Counted from the first letter of the stretch, positions 15,886 to 25,498 are shown. The stretch: 63,885 nt of DNA from Planctomycetota bacterium (GCA_012959525.1 DUDB01000075.1:1-63885), one strand, 5' to 3'. Notes: generated by a model not told the origin, from the sequence alone. Translations and numbers: made by a program.

Positions 15886-16554
15886 ATGCTGCTAGCCCTG
15901 ATCGCTGAGAATGTCCTCAAGGTGTTCTTCGACCGATTCGGCTACCTGGCACCCTTCGCGTTTCTTGTGGGAGCAGGCGCGGGACTGCCTGTTCCCGAAG
16001 AGGTAACCATGGTGGGCTCGGGGTTCTTGCTGCACCGCGGTCTGGTGGACCCCTTTCCCATCATCGCCACCTGCTACGTGGCCACCTTGCTCGGCGACTC
16101 CATCCCCTTCTGGCTGGGACGGCACTTCGGAATGAACGCGGTGGACAAACCTTGGGCACGCAGAATTCTGCACCCCGAACGCATGGTGCTCTTGCGCGAA
16201 CGGTTCGACCAACACGGGAACTGGGCCATCTTCACCTGTCGCTTCCTGCCGGGCGTGCGCATGCCGGGGTTCTTCACGGCTGGCACCGCGGGCATGTCCT
16301 ACCCCCGGTTCCTGCTCTTTGACGGGCTGGGCGCGCTCATCATGACGCCGACCTGGATCTTTCTTGGAAGGTCCTTTGGAGAGCGCATCGCCGACCTTGA
16401 GGACACGGTATCGAACCTCAACCAGTACCTGGGCTTCGGCTTGGCCGCGGCTATCTTGATCTTGGTACTGAGGGGGCTCGTAAGGCGTCGCGAACGGCAG
16501 GTGAGGGATCTAGAAGCCGGTGGCGATGCCGGGCTGCCCCCGAGAGATTCCTAG
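15886..16554 (+). CDS. DedA/SNARE-associated family membrane protein
   Basis: A 222-residue protein with the family pattern. An early GLPVPEE (34-40) sits in a membrane-re-entrant region, YVATLLGDSIPFWLGRHFG carries the glycine and acidic residues of the first half, and CRFLPGVRMPGFFTAGTAGM (about 122-141) carries the arginines typical of DedA proteins. About five hydrophobic segments are visible, and the C-terminus is charged and cytoplasmic. DedA proteins act in membrane homeostasis, several as undecaprenyl-phosphate or phosphatidylethanolamine flippases. It appears to be a single-gene unit with its own promoter, between the ABC operon and the pyrophosphatase gene. Confidence 0.92.
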   Translation: MLLALIAENVLKVFFDRFGYLAPFAFLVGAGAGLPVPEEVTMVGSGFLLHRGLVDPFPIIATCYVATLLGDSIPFWLGRHFGMNAVDKPWARRILHPERMVLLRERFDQHGNWAIFTCRFLPGVRMPGFFTAGTAGMSYPRFLLFDGLGALIMTPTWIFLGRSFGERIADLEDTVSNLNQYLGFGLAAAILILVLRGLVRRRERQVRDLEAGGDAGLPPRDS

Positions 16555-16574
16555 GCCCGAGCATTATGGGGTGA

Positions 16575-16590
16575 GTCCCAATGATGGGAC
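16575..16590 (+). terminator. Small hairpin after the DedA gene
   Basis: GTCCCA-ATGA-TGGGAC forms a six-pair stem with a four-base loop, 20 nt after the DedA stop codon. There is no T-run after it, so it is a weak candidate for transcript end or 3' protection rather than a clear intrinsic terminator. Confidence 0.25.
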
Positions 16591-16677
16591 GAGTCGCATA
16601 AACGCCCCCTCGCAGCCCCCGGAGCACCGCATGACCTGAATTGAGGGCAACGAGTGCAAAGGGACGGCCCCCTGGTG

Positions 16678-16705
16678 TTGACCCCTTGATGGCCATAAGT
16701 ATCCT
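16678..16705 (+). promoter_or_regulatory. Sigma70-like promoter candidate upstream of hppA
   Basis: TTGACC and TATCCT are separated by 16 bases in the 260-nt gap before hppA, leaving an untranslated leader of about 100 nt. This is the best two-box promoter seen in the window, and the same TATCCT -10-like element appears before other genes here. Confidence 0.4.
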
Positions 16706-16814
16706 GTTTGGCCCAGTTTCCGTTGGAAGCTGTCTCGATGACCACTCGGGGACCTGAGGTGAGCCTCTGGTGCCCCACAAGCCCTGCCTGAGCCCCCAAC
16801 GGGCACCCCACACC

Positions 16815-18890
16815 ATGACGAACAATTCCATTTTCACCCTGGCTGCTGTTTCTGCAGCCATCGCCCTCGTGTTCGCTGTAGCCAAGTACTTCGGCATTAT
16901 GAAGCGCGACACGGGCAACGACACCATGCGCGACATCTCGCGCCAGGTGCAAGAAGGAGCGGCCGCCTTCCTGAAGGCTGAGTACAAATGGCTGACCGTG
17001 TTCGTCATTGTGGTTAGTGCTGCGATTTTCATGTCGCGCCCCGAGGATGGCCTCGGCCCCAAGACAGCCATCGCCTTCATCTGTGGTGCGCTTGCTTCCG
17101 CAACAGCCGGCTACTTCGGAATGCACACCGCGACCCGCGCCGCCCTGCGCACGACCCAAGCCGCCACGAACAGCTTGGCCGACGCCCTCAGCGTTTCCTT
17201 TAGCTCGGGTATCGTCATGGGCATGAGCGTCGTCGGTCTGGCCCTGTTGGGTGTGACCGGCTTCACTATCGCTTACGCCTCGGACCTGAGCGCATCGGGT
17301 CTGGAATACGTCCTCGGCTTCAGCTTCGGCGCCTCCTCCATCGCCCTGTTCTCGCGCGTGGGCGGCGGCATCTTCACCAAGGCCGCCGACGTGGGCGCTG
17401 ACCTGGTGGGCAAGATTGAGGCGGGCATCCCCGAAGATGACCCCCGCAACCCGGGCACCATCGCGGACAACGTCGGTGACAACGTGGGCGACGTGGCCGG
17501 CATGGGCGCCGACCTTTTCGAGTCCTACGTGGGTTCCATCATTGCCGCCATGGCCCTGGGCGCCTTCGCCTACGCTGGTGTGGAGCACGCCAACGGCATG
17601 GTGCTGCTGCCCCTCGCCGTCGCCGGAGTCGGCATCATCGCCTCCATCATCGGCACCTTCTTCGTGAAGGCCGCCGACGAGCACGCCCTGCACTCAGCCC
17701 TGTTCCGCGGCCTCATCATTGCCTCCATCGCTGTTGTGGGAGCCACCTACTGGCTCACCATGCAAGGCGGCATCAACTTGCCCGCGCAACTCAAAGGCGT
17801 AAGCCACGACTACTCCACCGGCGCAGCCCTGATGATCGCGGTCGTTTCTGGCCTCGCCATCGGCGTGCTGATTGGAAAGGTCACCGAGTACTACACCTCG
17901 ACCGACCGCCACCCCGTCCGCAACATCGCCAAGCAATCCGAGACCGGTGCAGCCACGAACATCATCCACGGTCTTGCGACCGGCATGGAGTCCGTCGCCA
18001 TACCCGTGCTCTTGATCTGCGTGGCCATCTTCTTGGCCAACTACATGGCTGGTGTTTACGGTGTCGCCATCGCTGCCGTGGGCATGCTCTCAACCTTGGG
18101 TATATCCCTTGGCGTGGACGCCTACGGCCCTGTGGCTGACAACGCGGGCGGCTTGGCCGAGATGGCGAAACTGCCCCCCGAAGTGCGCGAGCGCACCGAC
18201 GCCCTTGACGCCGTGGGTAACACCACCGCCGCGATCGGCAAGGGTTTCGCCATCGGTTCTGCGGCCCTGACAGCCCTGGCCTTGTTCAGCGCTTTCTGTA
18301 ACCGCGCTGGCATCTTGAACGGCACGGGAGAATCCCTCGTGCTCAACATCAACACCACCGAAGTCATCATTGGCTTGCTGCTCGGCGGCATCCTGCCCTT
18401 CCTGTTCAGCGCCTTGACCATGCGCGCCGTGGGTAATGCGGCCTTCGACATGGTTGAAGAGGTGCGCAGGCAGTTCCGCGAGATCCCCGGCATCATGGAC
18501 GGTACGGGCAAGCCCGATGCCGCCCGTTGCGTGAAGATCTCCACGGATGGTGCCCTGCGTCAAATGGTTCTGCCCGGTGTGATCGCCGTGGCTGCCCCCA
18601 TCCTTGTGGGCTTTTGGAATGTCGAGGCCCTTGGTGGTCTGCTGGCTGGCGCTCTCGTGGCGGGTGTCATGATGGCCATCTTCATGTCCAACGCCGGCGG
18701 TGCTTGGGACAACGCCAAGAAGTACATCGAGGGCGGCGCCCACGGTGGTAAGGGCTCAGACCCCCACAAGGCCGCTGTGGTCGGCGACACGGTCGGTGAC
18801 CCGTTCAAGGACACCTCGGGTCCTTCCCTCAACATCTTGATCAAGCTGATGACCGTGGTGGGCCTCGTGTTCCTGCCTTGGTTCTACTAA
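16815..18890 (+). CDS. hppA: K+-dependent-type membrane-bound pyrophosphatase
   Basis: A 691-residue integral membrane protein, started at [10 protein letters not shown] because an upstream in-frame ATG adds only 15 polar residues. It couples pyrophosphate hydrolysis to ion pumping across the cytoplasmic membrane. The catalytic loops are clear: [20 protein letters not shown] and [20 protein letters not shown] in the middle, and [17 protein letters not shown] near the C-terminus. At the position that separates subclasses it reads [15 protein letters not shown], with Ala and Gly where K+-independent enzymes have Lys and Thr. This assigns it to the K+-dependent group, many of which pump Na+. The rsfS coding region follows directly. 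Confidence 0.95.
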   Translation: MTNNSIFTLAAVSAAIALVFAVAKYFGIMKRDTGNDTMRDISRQVQEGAAAFLKAEYKWLTVFVIVVSAAIFMSRPEDGLGPKTAIAFICGALASATAGYFGMHTATRAALRTTQAATNSLADALSVSFSSGIVMGMSVVGLALLGVTGFTIAYASDLSASGLEYVLGFSFGASSIALFSRVGGGIFTKAADVGADLVGKIEAGIPEDDPRNPGTIADNVGDNVGDVAGMGADLFESYVGSIIAAMALGAFAYAGVEHANGMVLLPLAVAGVGIIASIIGTFFVKAADEHALHSALFRGLIIASIAVVGATYWLTMQGGINLPAQLKGVSHDYSTGAALMIAVVSGLAIGVLIGKVTEYYTSTDRHPVRNIAKQSETGAATNIIHGLATGMESVAIPVLLICVAIFLANYMAGVYGVAIAAVGMLSTLGISLGVDAYGPVADNAGGLAEMAKLPPEVRERTDALDAVGNTTAAIGKGFAIGSAALTALALFSAFCNRAGILNGTGESLVLNINTTEVIIGLLLGGILPFLFSALTMRAVGNAAFDMVEEVRRQFREIPGIMDGTGKPDAARCVKISTDGALRQMVLPGVIAVAAPILVGFWNVEALGGLLAGALVAGVMMAIFMSNAGGAWDNAKKYIEGGAHGGKGSDPHKAAVVGDTVGDPFKDTSGPSLNILIKLMTVVGLVFLPWFY

Positions 18891-18894
18891 GGAG
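18889..18894 (+). promoter_or_regulatory. Shine-Dalgarno AAGGAG for rsfS
   Basis: A perfect AAGGAG overlaps the hppA stop codon and sits nine bases before ATC at 18904 and six before GTC at 18901. It is one of the strongest ribosome-binding sites in the window, yet no ATG, GTG or TTG lies at a usable distance in the rsfS frame. Confidence 0.6.
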
Positions 18895-18903
18895 ATTCTG
18901 GTC

Positions 18904-19314
18904 ATCGACGCCAAGACCCTCGCCCTGGCCGCCGCCCACCTTCTCGATGAGAAGAAGGCGATGGATATCCGTGTCTACAACGTAGAGAACCAGATCAAGG
19001 TCGCGGACTACTTCGTCGTGGCCTCGGCCACGGCGCGGCCCCACGTGAAGGCGCTCTACAACGAGCTGCACGTGCGTCTGAAGGCGGCGGGTGAGTTGCA
19101 CGCCAAGGCCGAGGGGCTGGACATGAGCTGGTGGGTCCTCCTGGACTATCTGGACGTGGTCATCCACATCCAGCAGAGCGAAGCGCGCGAGTACTACGGA
19201 CTGGATGACCTCTACGGTGACTGTCCCCAGCTGGACTGGCAGTCGGAGGGGCTTCCGGACGTGCTGGTTCCGCCCGAAGAGGGGACCAAGGGCGAGCAGG
19301 AGCTGACCGCGTGA
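18904..19314 (+). CDS. rsfS: Ribosomal silencing factor RsfS, non-canonical start
   Basis: About 136 residues of the RsfS/Iojap family, which binds ribosomal protein uL14 and blocks subunit joining in starvation. The family core is clear: LLDEKKAMDIRVYNV, KVADYFVVASAT and the WVLLDYLDVVIHI strand. The first canonical start in frame is ATG at 18961, but that would remove the conserved first helix, which reads IDAKTLALAAAHLLDEKKAM. By alignment from memory with Bacillus RsfS, Met1 corresponds to the ATC at 18904. The frame is closed by TGA at 18850-18852 and has no ATG, GTG or TTG in between. An ATC (or GTC) start, or a sequence error, is implied. The end overlaps the next gene (GTGA). Confidence 0.85.
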   Translation: MDAKTLALAAAHLLDEKKAMDIRVYNVENQIKVADYFVVASATARPHVKALYNELHVRLKAAGELHAKAEGLDMSWWVLLDYLDVVIHIQQSEAREYYGLDDLYGDCPQLDWQSEGLPDVLVPPEEGTKGEQELTA

Positions 19315-20819
19315 GGTTGGGCTGGGTGCTGATCGGCCTGCTGATCGTCACCCACCCGAGCATTGCCAGCGACTCACCTCCGAACATCGTCGTCTTCCTG
19401 GTAGATGACCTTGGTTGGCAAGACGTGTCGCTGCCTCTCGGACCAGAGACCACGCCCTTCAACGAGCGCTACCGCACTCCGAACGTCGAGCGGCTGGCGC
19501 GACGCGGGATGCGCTTCACGGACGCCTACGCCTCGGCTCCGGTCTGCTCTCCAACCCGCACGAGCCTGATTACGGGCCGCAGTCCGGCGGCCACGGGCAT
19601 CACCTGGTGGGTGCGCAACAAGGACACCCACAACAGCAAATCCCATCCGACGCTTACGCCGCCCACATGGACGGTCAACGGATTGCAGCCCGGGGACGTG
19701 ACTCTTCCCGGTCTCCTCAGCGGCGGCCGATACCACACCGTCCACCTCGGCAAGGCGCACCTGGGTGCGCGCGGCACAGAGGGTGCCGATCCGACCACGC
19801 TCGGTTTCGCGGTCAACGTAGCGGGACACGGACTGGGCGGGCCCGGAAGCTACTACGGTCTGCACGATTTCAGTGCCAAGCACCGCGGCGGAGGAGAGGA
19901 CTGGAACGTCCCGGGTCTGGAGGCCTACCACGGCAAGGACGTCTTCCTCACCGACGCCCTGGCCACGGAGGCGCGCCGCGAATTGCTGCTGGCGGCCAAG
20001 AAGGACGAGCCCTTCTTCCTGCACTTCGCACCCTATGCCGTGCACGCGCCCATCATGGCCAACAACCGCCTGATCGACTCCTACGAGGGGCTGCACGCCA
20101 AGGAGGCAGCCTACGCGACCATGGTGGAGTCGGCGGACGCGGCGCTGGGGGTCGTACTCGATACGCTGGCGGAGCTGAAGCTGACGGACGAGACCCTGGT
20201 CGTCTTCACCTCGGACAATGGCGGCCTCTCGGCCCACAGCCGCGGTGGTCCCAAACACTCGCACAATGCCCCCTTGCGGAGCGGCAAGGGATCCGCCTAC
20301 GAAGGTGGAGTACGCGTCCCCCTTGTTGTGGCCTGGCCCGGAGTGACGAAACCAGGCACCCGTTCAAGCGAACCCGTCATCAGCCACGACCTGTTCCCCA
20401 CGCTGCTCGCGGCAGCGGGTGTCGAGGTGCCCGAGGCCCACGGGGAACTTGTAGAAGGGCGCGACCTCAAATCCCTCTTGAAGGGAGAGGCTCCCGAATG
20501 GAGTGGACGCCCCCTGTTCTGGCATCAGCCCCATCTCTGGGGTGCGAACGGACCAGGAATCTGGCCCTTCAGCTCCGTGCGCAAGGGACGCTGGAAGCTG
20601 ATCTTCGACCACGCCAAGACCTCCTTCGAGCTGTATGACCTGGAGAATGATCTCTCGGAAGCTCATGACCTGGCGAACGCGGAACCCGAGATGGTCGACG
20701 CTCTGGCTGAGGAGCTCTCACTCTGGCTGGAGAGCACCGGAGCCGGCATGTCCGTGGTGACCGCAAGCGGTCAGGCCGTGAAGATGCCGCGCGAGTACCT
20801 GGACCAGAACGGGCGCTGA
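19311..20819 (+). CDS. Secreted type I sulfatase
   Basis: A 502-residue protein starting at GTG, overlapping the rsfS stop by four bases, with a signal peptide (LGWVLIGLLIVTHPSIAS). It has the formylglycine motif CSPTR with nucleophile Cys79, the metal-binding DD at 32-33, and the HLGKAHLG and FTSDNGG segments that complete the Ca2+ site. Such enzymes need formylglycine activation and remove sulfate esters, here probably from a marine polysaccharide outside the cytoplasm. It ends close to the convergent propeller/cytochrome gene. Substrate specificity is not predictable. Confidence 0.93.
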   Translation: MRLGWVLIGLLIVTHPSIASDSPPNIVVFLVDDLGWQDVSLPLGPETTPFNERYRTPNVERLARRGMRFTDAYASAPVCSPTRTSLITGRSPAATGITWWVRNKDTHNSKSHPTLTPPTWTVNGLQPGDVTLPGLLSGGRYHTVHLGKAHLGARGTEGADPTTLGFAVNVAGHGLGGPGSYYGLHDFSAKHRGGGEDWNVPGLEAYHGKDVFLTDALATEARRELLLAAKKDEPFFLHFAPYAVHAPIMANNRLIDSYEGLHAKEAAYATMVESADAALGVVLDTLAELKLTDETLVVFTSDNGGLSAHSRGGPKHSHNAPLRSGKGSAYEGGVRVPLVVAWPGVTKPGTRSSEPVISHDLFPTLLAAAGVEVPEAHGELVEGRDLKSLLKGEAPEWSGRPLFWHQPHLWGANGPGIWPFSSVRKGRWKLIFDHAKTSFELYDLENDLSEAHDLANAEPEMVDALAEELSLWLESTGAGMSVVTASGQAVKMPREYLDQNGR

Positions 20820-20839
20820 GTGTCGGGAACGCCGACGCG

Positions 20840-23746
20840 CTACTTGGACAGGCAGTAGGCCAGCAGGTCCAGGATCGCATCCTCGGTCAGGCTGTCCAGC
20901 AATCCGGTGGGCATGCGCGAGAGGGGACTTGGGCGCAGCGTATCGATCTCGTCGCGCTGAAACTCGACGGACTCGGAGTAGTCGACGCCCGTCAGCAACA
21001 CGAGCCGGGACTCGTCCTGCTCCGCGATGCGTCCGACAAACATCTCACCGTCAGTGGTGAGCAGTTCGGTCTGCTGATACTGGTCGGAGACCTCGAGTGA
21101 GGGGGAAATAATCGACTCAAGCAGGTCATGCGGGCTGAAGCGGCCACTCGCCCCGGTCAGGTCCGGTCCGGTGCTTCCACCCTTGCCGTCAAAGCGGTGG
21201 CACTCGGCACAGGTGGTTCGTTCGAAGTAGAGCGCACCGCGCTTAAGATCCCGGGGTTCCGCCGTGACCTTTCCCAGGGCATCCATCAGATCCTCCGTCG
21301 TCCAGGCGCGGACGAATCGGGCCGCAGAGGCCTCGATAACCCGTGCTCCAGCAGGAGGTGTAGGTTTACGCAGCAGCTCGGGCCAGTGCTTGAGTTCAGC
21401 GGGCAGAGACTCAACGGCCCGGGCCCTGATGTTCTCGATGTACTGGATCAGACTCATGCCACCGGACAAGGTGGGCGCCGTCTCGTCAAGCCAGCGGAAA
21501 TAGCGGCGACGCAGGTGCAGGGTCCATCCCTCGCGCAAATAGGACAGGCACATGGCGTAGTGGATCTGATCAGCAGGGACCTCGCTGTCCTCCAGAGTCT
21601 CCACGCCCAGAGCCGCAAGCGCAGGAGCTTGGAGATAGCTGAGGACTCGGCACAGCTCCCGATCCAACTCGGGGTTTCCGCTGGGGAATCTCGGCTGAAT
21701 GAGCGGCATCAGACGGCCCGCCGCGTACCGCGTAACCTCTCCCCCACGAGCCGAAGACACGCCCAGGAGGCGCAGCCACCCAAGCAATTGCCCGTCGTCG
21801 AAGGAGTCGAAGGGCATGGCAGCCGTGCGCTCCAAGATCTTCACTCGCTGCTCATCTGAACCCACGCGGGCGAGAGCGAGCAGAGCCTGGAGGGCAATCG
21901 CCGGATCCTCTTCCGCCAGGGACCTGTCCGCCCAGAGGGCCAGTGGGGTCTGCTCCAAGGACACGCGCGCGGCATGCGCGATGAATCGATCTGCGCTGCC
22001 CAACTGTGTCCAGTAAGGGCTCATCACTTCGAGGCCGTGCTGCCGCTCCATCGTGTGGCGCAAGGCCCGGGGGCCGTCAGCTACTGCGGCCACAGGGGCT
22101 TCGGCGGCCTCGCGGGTGGAGCGGATGCGGTACAGACCGGACTGTGTTCGCCGTCCGCCAGTCGTCACGTACAGTGCTCCATCCGGGCCGACGGACAGGT
22201 CCGTCACCGGGAAGGGCTTGCCCGAAACAAATGTCTCCAACCGCGCGCCGTAGCTCGCACCCTGGGGTTCGAAGTGGACGGCATGAATCGTGCCATAGGC
22301 CCAGTCCGCTGCGAAGAGAGCGCGACGGTACGGCCCATGGAAGGCCGTCTGGGTTCCGAAAACGATGCCCGTTGGCGAGCCAAGGCCCACGTCGACGACT
22401 GCCGGCAGGGAATCCGGGGAGTGGGCCGGCCACTTGCCCGATCCATGGCGCCAACCGAAGTCCGCGCCGGAGACCAGGTGCAGGATGCGTGTCGGCTTGT
22501 ACCAGGGCAGTCCAACGTCCCATTCCATGTCCGAGTCGTAGGTGAACAGCTCGCCCTCGGGATTGAAGGCGATGTCGTAGGAGTTACGCATTCCAGCCGC
22601 GACGAGATCCCATTGCTTTCCGTCGGGGCTGACCCGGCAGACCCACCCACCAGGGGCCATACGACCCACCGCATGGCCTCTGGGATCGGGCATGCGGGGC
22701 AGAAGTTGGTCTTCGGCCCAGGCGCGGGTGACGTGGGAGCGCTCGATGGCCTCCGGCATAGCGGTGTGGTTGCCACCGACGATGTAGAGCGCCTCGCCGT
22801 CCGGTGAGAGAACCACTCCGTGAGGCCCGTGTTCACCCGAACCGTCGAGCGGCATCAGGAATTCAACGCTGTCGTAGGTATCGTCGCCATCGCTGTCACC
22901 CACGCGGTATAAGCCCGTCCCTTTCCCCGCGGCCACAACCACGTAGAGGTAGCCAAAAGCGTGCAAGAGACCATGTGCACTCCCTACCTCCACGCCAAGG
23001 GGCTCGATGTCGGATGCCTTGAGGGCATCGCCCCACTCGGGTACGTCGACTCGATAGATGGATCCATACTGATCGCAAGCAATCAGCCGCCCTTGCGGAT
23101 CAAAGGTCACCGAGACCCAGGAACCCTGGGTGTCTTTGGGAACCGAGTACAGAAGTTCGGCTTCGAATCCCGCGGGGAGTTCCAATTGATCGGCGGCCAA
23201 CGCCACTGAGGTCGAAGGCGGAGGCGGCGTTCCCGGCTTGCCCCAGGGCTCCACGCCCATGGCGCCCAAGCTGGTCGCGGCTTGCCACCCTTCGCGGGAG
23301 CCCGACAATGAACGCCAACCCGGGCTCTCTTCACCGGTCACCAACCAAGACCCGTCTGTGACGAGGGTCTGGGCCGTCCCGTCCGCGTACTCGATCGCGA
23401 GCTCAACCCAGAGCCCAGCGGGTCCACCATCGTTACGACAGCTAACGGCCAAGTTGTGCTGGCCCTTGGCCAGGTTCCCTTTGACGTCTACTTCAGAGCG
23501 CACGCTCCAATCGTGACTCTCAAGGACCAGTTTCCCGTCCACGAACAGGCTGCAGTGGTTGTCGCAGGAGCTCGACAGGGTGGCCTTCTTCACCTCACCC
23601 GTCACCTCGACGGTGTGGCAGGTCCACATGCGATCGTCCTTGGCGGATTCGGCGGAGGTCCATATCCACTCGGGAGTCTGGGCCGCGGCAGGAGAGCCTG
23701 TAAGGAGCAGGGAAACAACAGCTATGTAGGGAAGGGAGAGGCGCAT
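20840..23746 (-). CDS. Beta-propeller dehydrogenase-like protein with planctomycete heme domain
   Basis: A 968-residue secreted protein started at MRLSLPYIAV, which gives a signal peptide ending near AAAQT. Domains in order are a galactose-binding-like jelly roll (about 30-175), a sorbosone/glucose dehydrogenase-like six-bladed propeller (about 195-560, with HGPHGVVLSPDGEALYIVGG and VTDLSVGPDGALYVTTGG), a helical HEAT-like region (about 590-830), and a C-terminal c-type cytochrome (CAECH, then TGPDLTG) typical of planctomycetes. It may oxidise a sugar and pass electrons to the covalent heme. The gene is divergent from the DUF6807 lipoprotein, and both appear to have short leaders. Confidence 0.88.
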   Translation of the reverse strand: MRLSLPYIAVVSLLLTGSPAAAQTPEWIWTSAESAKDDRMWTCHTVEVTGEVKKATLSSSCDNHCSLFVDGKLVLESHDWSVRSEVDVKGNLAKGQHNLAVSCRNDGGPAGLWVELAIEYADGTAQTLVTDGSWLVTGEESPGWRSLSGSREGWQAATSLGAMGVEPWGKPGTPPPPSTSVALAADQLELPAGFEAELLYSVPKDTQGSWVSVTFDPQGRLIACDQYGSIYRVDVPEWGDALKASDIEPLGVEVGSAHGLLHAFGYLYVVVAAGKGTGLYRVGDSDGDDTYDSVEFLMPLDGSGEHGPHGVVLSPDGEALYIVGGNHTAMPEAIERSHVTRAWAEDQLLPRMPDPRGHAVGRMAPGGWVCRVSPDGKQWDLVAAGMRNSYDIAFNPEGELFTYDSDMEWDVGLPWYKPTRILHLVSGADFGWRHGSGKWPAHSPDSLPAVVDVGLGSPTGIVFGTQTAFHGPYRRALFAADWAYGTIHAVHFEPQGASYGARLETFVSGKPFPVTDLSVGPDGALYVTTGGRRTQSGLYRIRSTREAAEAPVAAVADGPRALRHTMERQHGLEVMSPYWTQLGSADRFIAHAARVSLEQTPLALWADRSLAEEDPAIALQALLALARVGSDEQRVKILERTAAMPFDSFDDGQLLGWLRLLGVSSARGGEVTRYAAGRLMPLIQPRFPSGNPELDRELCRVLSYLQAPALAALGVETLEDSEVPADQIHYAMCLSYLREGWTLHLRRRYFRWLDETAPTLSGGMSLIQYIENIRARAVESLPAELKHWPELLRKPTPPAGARVIEASAARFVRAWTTEDLMDALGKVTAEPRDLKRGALYFERTTCAECHRFDGKGGSTGPDLTGASGRFSPHDLLESIISPSLEVSDQYQQTELLTTDGEMFVGRIAEQDESRLVLLTGVDYSESVEFQRDEIDTLRPSPLSRMPTGLLDSLTEDAILDLLAYCLSK

Positions 23747-23754
23747 GGCTCTCA

Positions 23755-23760
23755 AGGATA
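23755..23760 (-). promoter_or_regulatory. -10-like hexamer (TATCCT) before the propeller/cytochrome gene
   Basis: On the minus strand TATCCT ends eight bases before the ATG at 23746, again compatible with a leaderless or nearly leaderless transcript. No -35 box is evident. Confidence 0.3.
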
Positions 23761-23811
23761 CACCACGGGGTCGGGACGGCACTGACTCATTCAGGTACCC
23801 TCGCCGTTCCC

Positions 23812-24849
23812 ATGCGTGCCTCAACCCTCCGCGTCCTGCACCCACTCGCCATGGGCATCTTGGCCGTCACTCTGGCGGGCTGTGCGAATCAGCCTTTGCT
23901 AAAGGCTTCCCCAAGAGCCGCCTCAACTCACGACGCCGTCAGTTCCCCGACCCGCAAGAGCATCTGGCACGAGAAGACCAAGGAGAAGATCACCCTGCGC
24001 TTCGCCGATGAGGAGCTCACGGTGGTGCACTTCGCCGCCAAGCCCAGGCCGTTCCTCTATCCCTTCTATGCGCCCGGCGGCGTCCCCGTCACGCGTGCCT
24101 GGCCGCAGGAAGAGCGAGAGGGAGAAGCGCGCGACCACCCTCACCACACTTCCGTGTGGTTTGCCCATGGCGACGTGAACGGCGTGGACTTCTGGCACCC
24201 CCAAGCCAAGAACGGTGGAGTGATTGAATACACCGGACGCCTGAACGAGCTGCTGTCACGGGGCAAGCGCCTGCGTACGCGCCATACCTACACCTGGAAA
24301 GGGCCCAAGGGCGAGGAGCTCCTGCACGAGCGGCGCACGCTTCTCTTCGGCGCCGAGCACGATCAGCGCTGGGTCGACACCAAGTTTGAGTTAACGGCCT
24401 TGAAAGACGAGGTCGTGTTCGGTGACACCAAGGAAGGCACGTTCGCCATGCGCTTACACCCTGCCCTGAGGCTCAAGGGCGAGGTTGCTACGGGCTCCAT
24501 CTTGAATGCTGCCGGTGACAAGGACGGCAAGGTCTGGGGAGAGCGCGCGGCCTGGGTCCACTACGGAGGTACGATCGACGAGCAGGAGGTAGGGGTGGCC
24601 ATCTTCGAACACCCCGACAACTTCCGGCACCCGACCTGGTGGCATGCACGGGACTATGGGCTCGTGGCCGCCAACCCTTTTGGCACGCGGGCCTTCGAAG
24701 GAGGCAACGCCGAGAGCGGTCGATTCGTCCTCAAGCAGGACGAAACCCTCGTGCTGAGGTATCGCATCTGGACTCACACCGGCGAACGCACCCCGGAGGA
24801 GATCGCAGCCGCGTTCAAGGTCTACGTGATCCAGTCTGAGGAGATGTAA
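23812..24849 (+). CDS. PmoA-like DUF6807 lipoprotein
   Basis: A 345-residue protein with a lipoprotein signal (LAVTLAGC; lipidated Cys near residue 25). The body matches the DUF6807 family, often misnamed methane oxygenase PmoA, with RDHPHHTSVWFAHGDVNGVDFWHP (about 104-127) and WWHARDYGLVAANPFG near the C-terminus. Histidine- and aspartate-rich loops suggest a metal or sugar site in a beta-sandwich. The family is common in planctomycete and Bacteroidetes glycan loci next to Gfo/Idh/MocA oxidoreductases, as here, but its activity is not established as far as I know. The small DUF2238-like gene follows nine bases later. Confidence 0.85.
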   Translation: MRASTLRVLHPLAMGILAVTLAGCANQPLLKASPRAASTHDAVSSPTRKSIWHEKTKEKITLRFADEELTVVHFAAKPRPFLYPFYAPGGVPVTRAWPQEEREGEARDHPHHTSVWFAHGDVNGVDFWHPQAKNGGVIEYTGRLNELLSRGKRLRTRHTYTWKGPKGEELLHERRTLLFGAEHDQRWVDTKFELTALKDEVVFGDTKEGTFAMRLHPALRLKGEVATGSILNAAGDKDGKVWGERAAWVHYGGTIDEQEVGVAIFEHPDNFRHPTWWHARDYGLVAANPFGTRAFEGGNAESGRFVLKQDETLVLRYRIWTHTGERTPEEIAAAFKVYVIQSEEM

Positions 24850-24858
24850 GCCCTCTCG

Positions 24859-25476
24859 GTGGCCAACCCCATGAAGCCCTCCCGCACACAGGCCCTCTTC
24901 TTCGGGGCCTACCTCGCCGTCTTCGCCCTCTGCGCCATAGACCCTCACGAGCGCTCGGTCTGGTGGGCGGAGAACCTGCCCATCATGCTGCTTGTTGGCG
25001 TCATCGCCTGGGTGCAGCGATTCCACAGCTTCAGCAAGCTGAGCTACGGGATGATGTTCTTCCTGATGGCCCTGCACACGATCGGCGGCCACTACACATT
25101 CTCTCGTGTGCCCTTCGACTTCGTCACAGATACGTTTGGATTTGAGCGCAACCACTTCGACCGGGTGGCGCACTTCACGGTGGGGTTCTACGCCTATCCT
25201 CTGGCCGAGATTCTTCAGCGCCGCAAGCTGGTGAACACCCGCTGGCTGCTCTACCTGTTCCCGATCTTCTCGATCGTCAGCCTGGCGGCAGCCTATGAGC
25301 TGTTCGAATGGCGCTATGCCCTGACAGCCGAACCCGATGCGGGCCTGGCGGTACTCGGCTCCCAAGGAGACATCTGGGACGCACAGAAGGACATGCTGGC
25401 CGACGCCATGGGTGCCGTTTTCGCGGTGGGGATCTTCGCGCTGTGCGGCAGCGACCCCGAACGCGAGGCCTCTTGA
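24859..25476 (+). CDS. DUF2238 (YjdF-like) membrane protein
   Basis: A 205-residue protein with about five to six membrane segments. The family pattern is visible in HTIGGHYTFSRVPFD and RNHFDRVAHFTVGFYAYPLAEIL, with conserved His and Asp residues, and in SLAAAYELFEWRYA and GDIWDAQKDMLADAMGAVFAV. Function of this family is unknown. The start is GTG at 24859 or ATG at 24871. It is probably cotranscribed with the DUF6807 lipoprotein nine bases upstream. Confidence 0.85.
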   Translation: MANPMKPSRTQALFFGAYLAVFALCAIDPHERSVWWAENLPIMLLVGVIAWVQRFHSFSKLSYGMMFFLMALHTIGGHYTFSRVPFDFVTDTFGFERNHFDRVAHFTVGFYAYPLAEILQRRKLVNTRWLLYLFPIFSIVSLAAAYELFEWRYALTAEPDAGLAVLGSQGDIWDAQKDMLADAMGAVFAVGIFALCGSDPEREAS

Positions 25477-25498
25477 TCAGTAGCCGAACCGCGAACCG

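Noticed and set aside
16551..17693. A 380-codon minus-strand open frame
   Set aside because: It is antisense to the membrane pyrophosphatase and has the same antisense composition.
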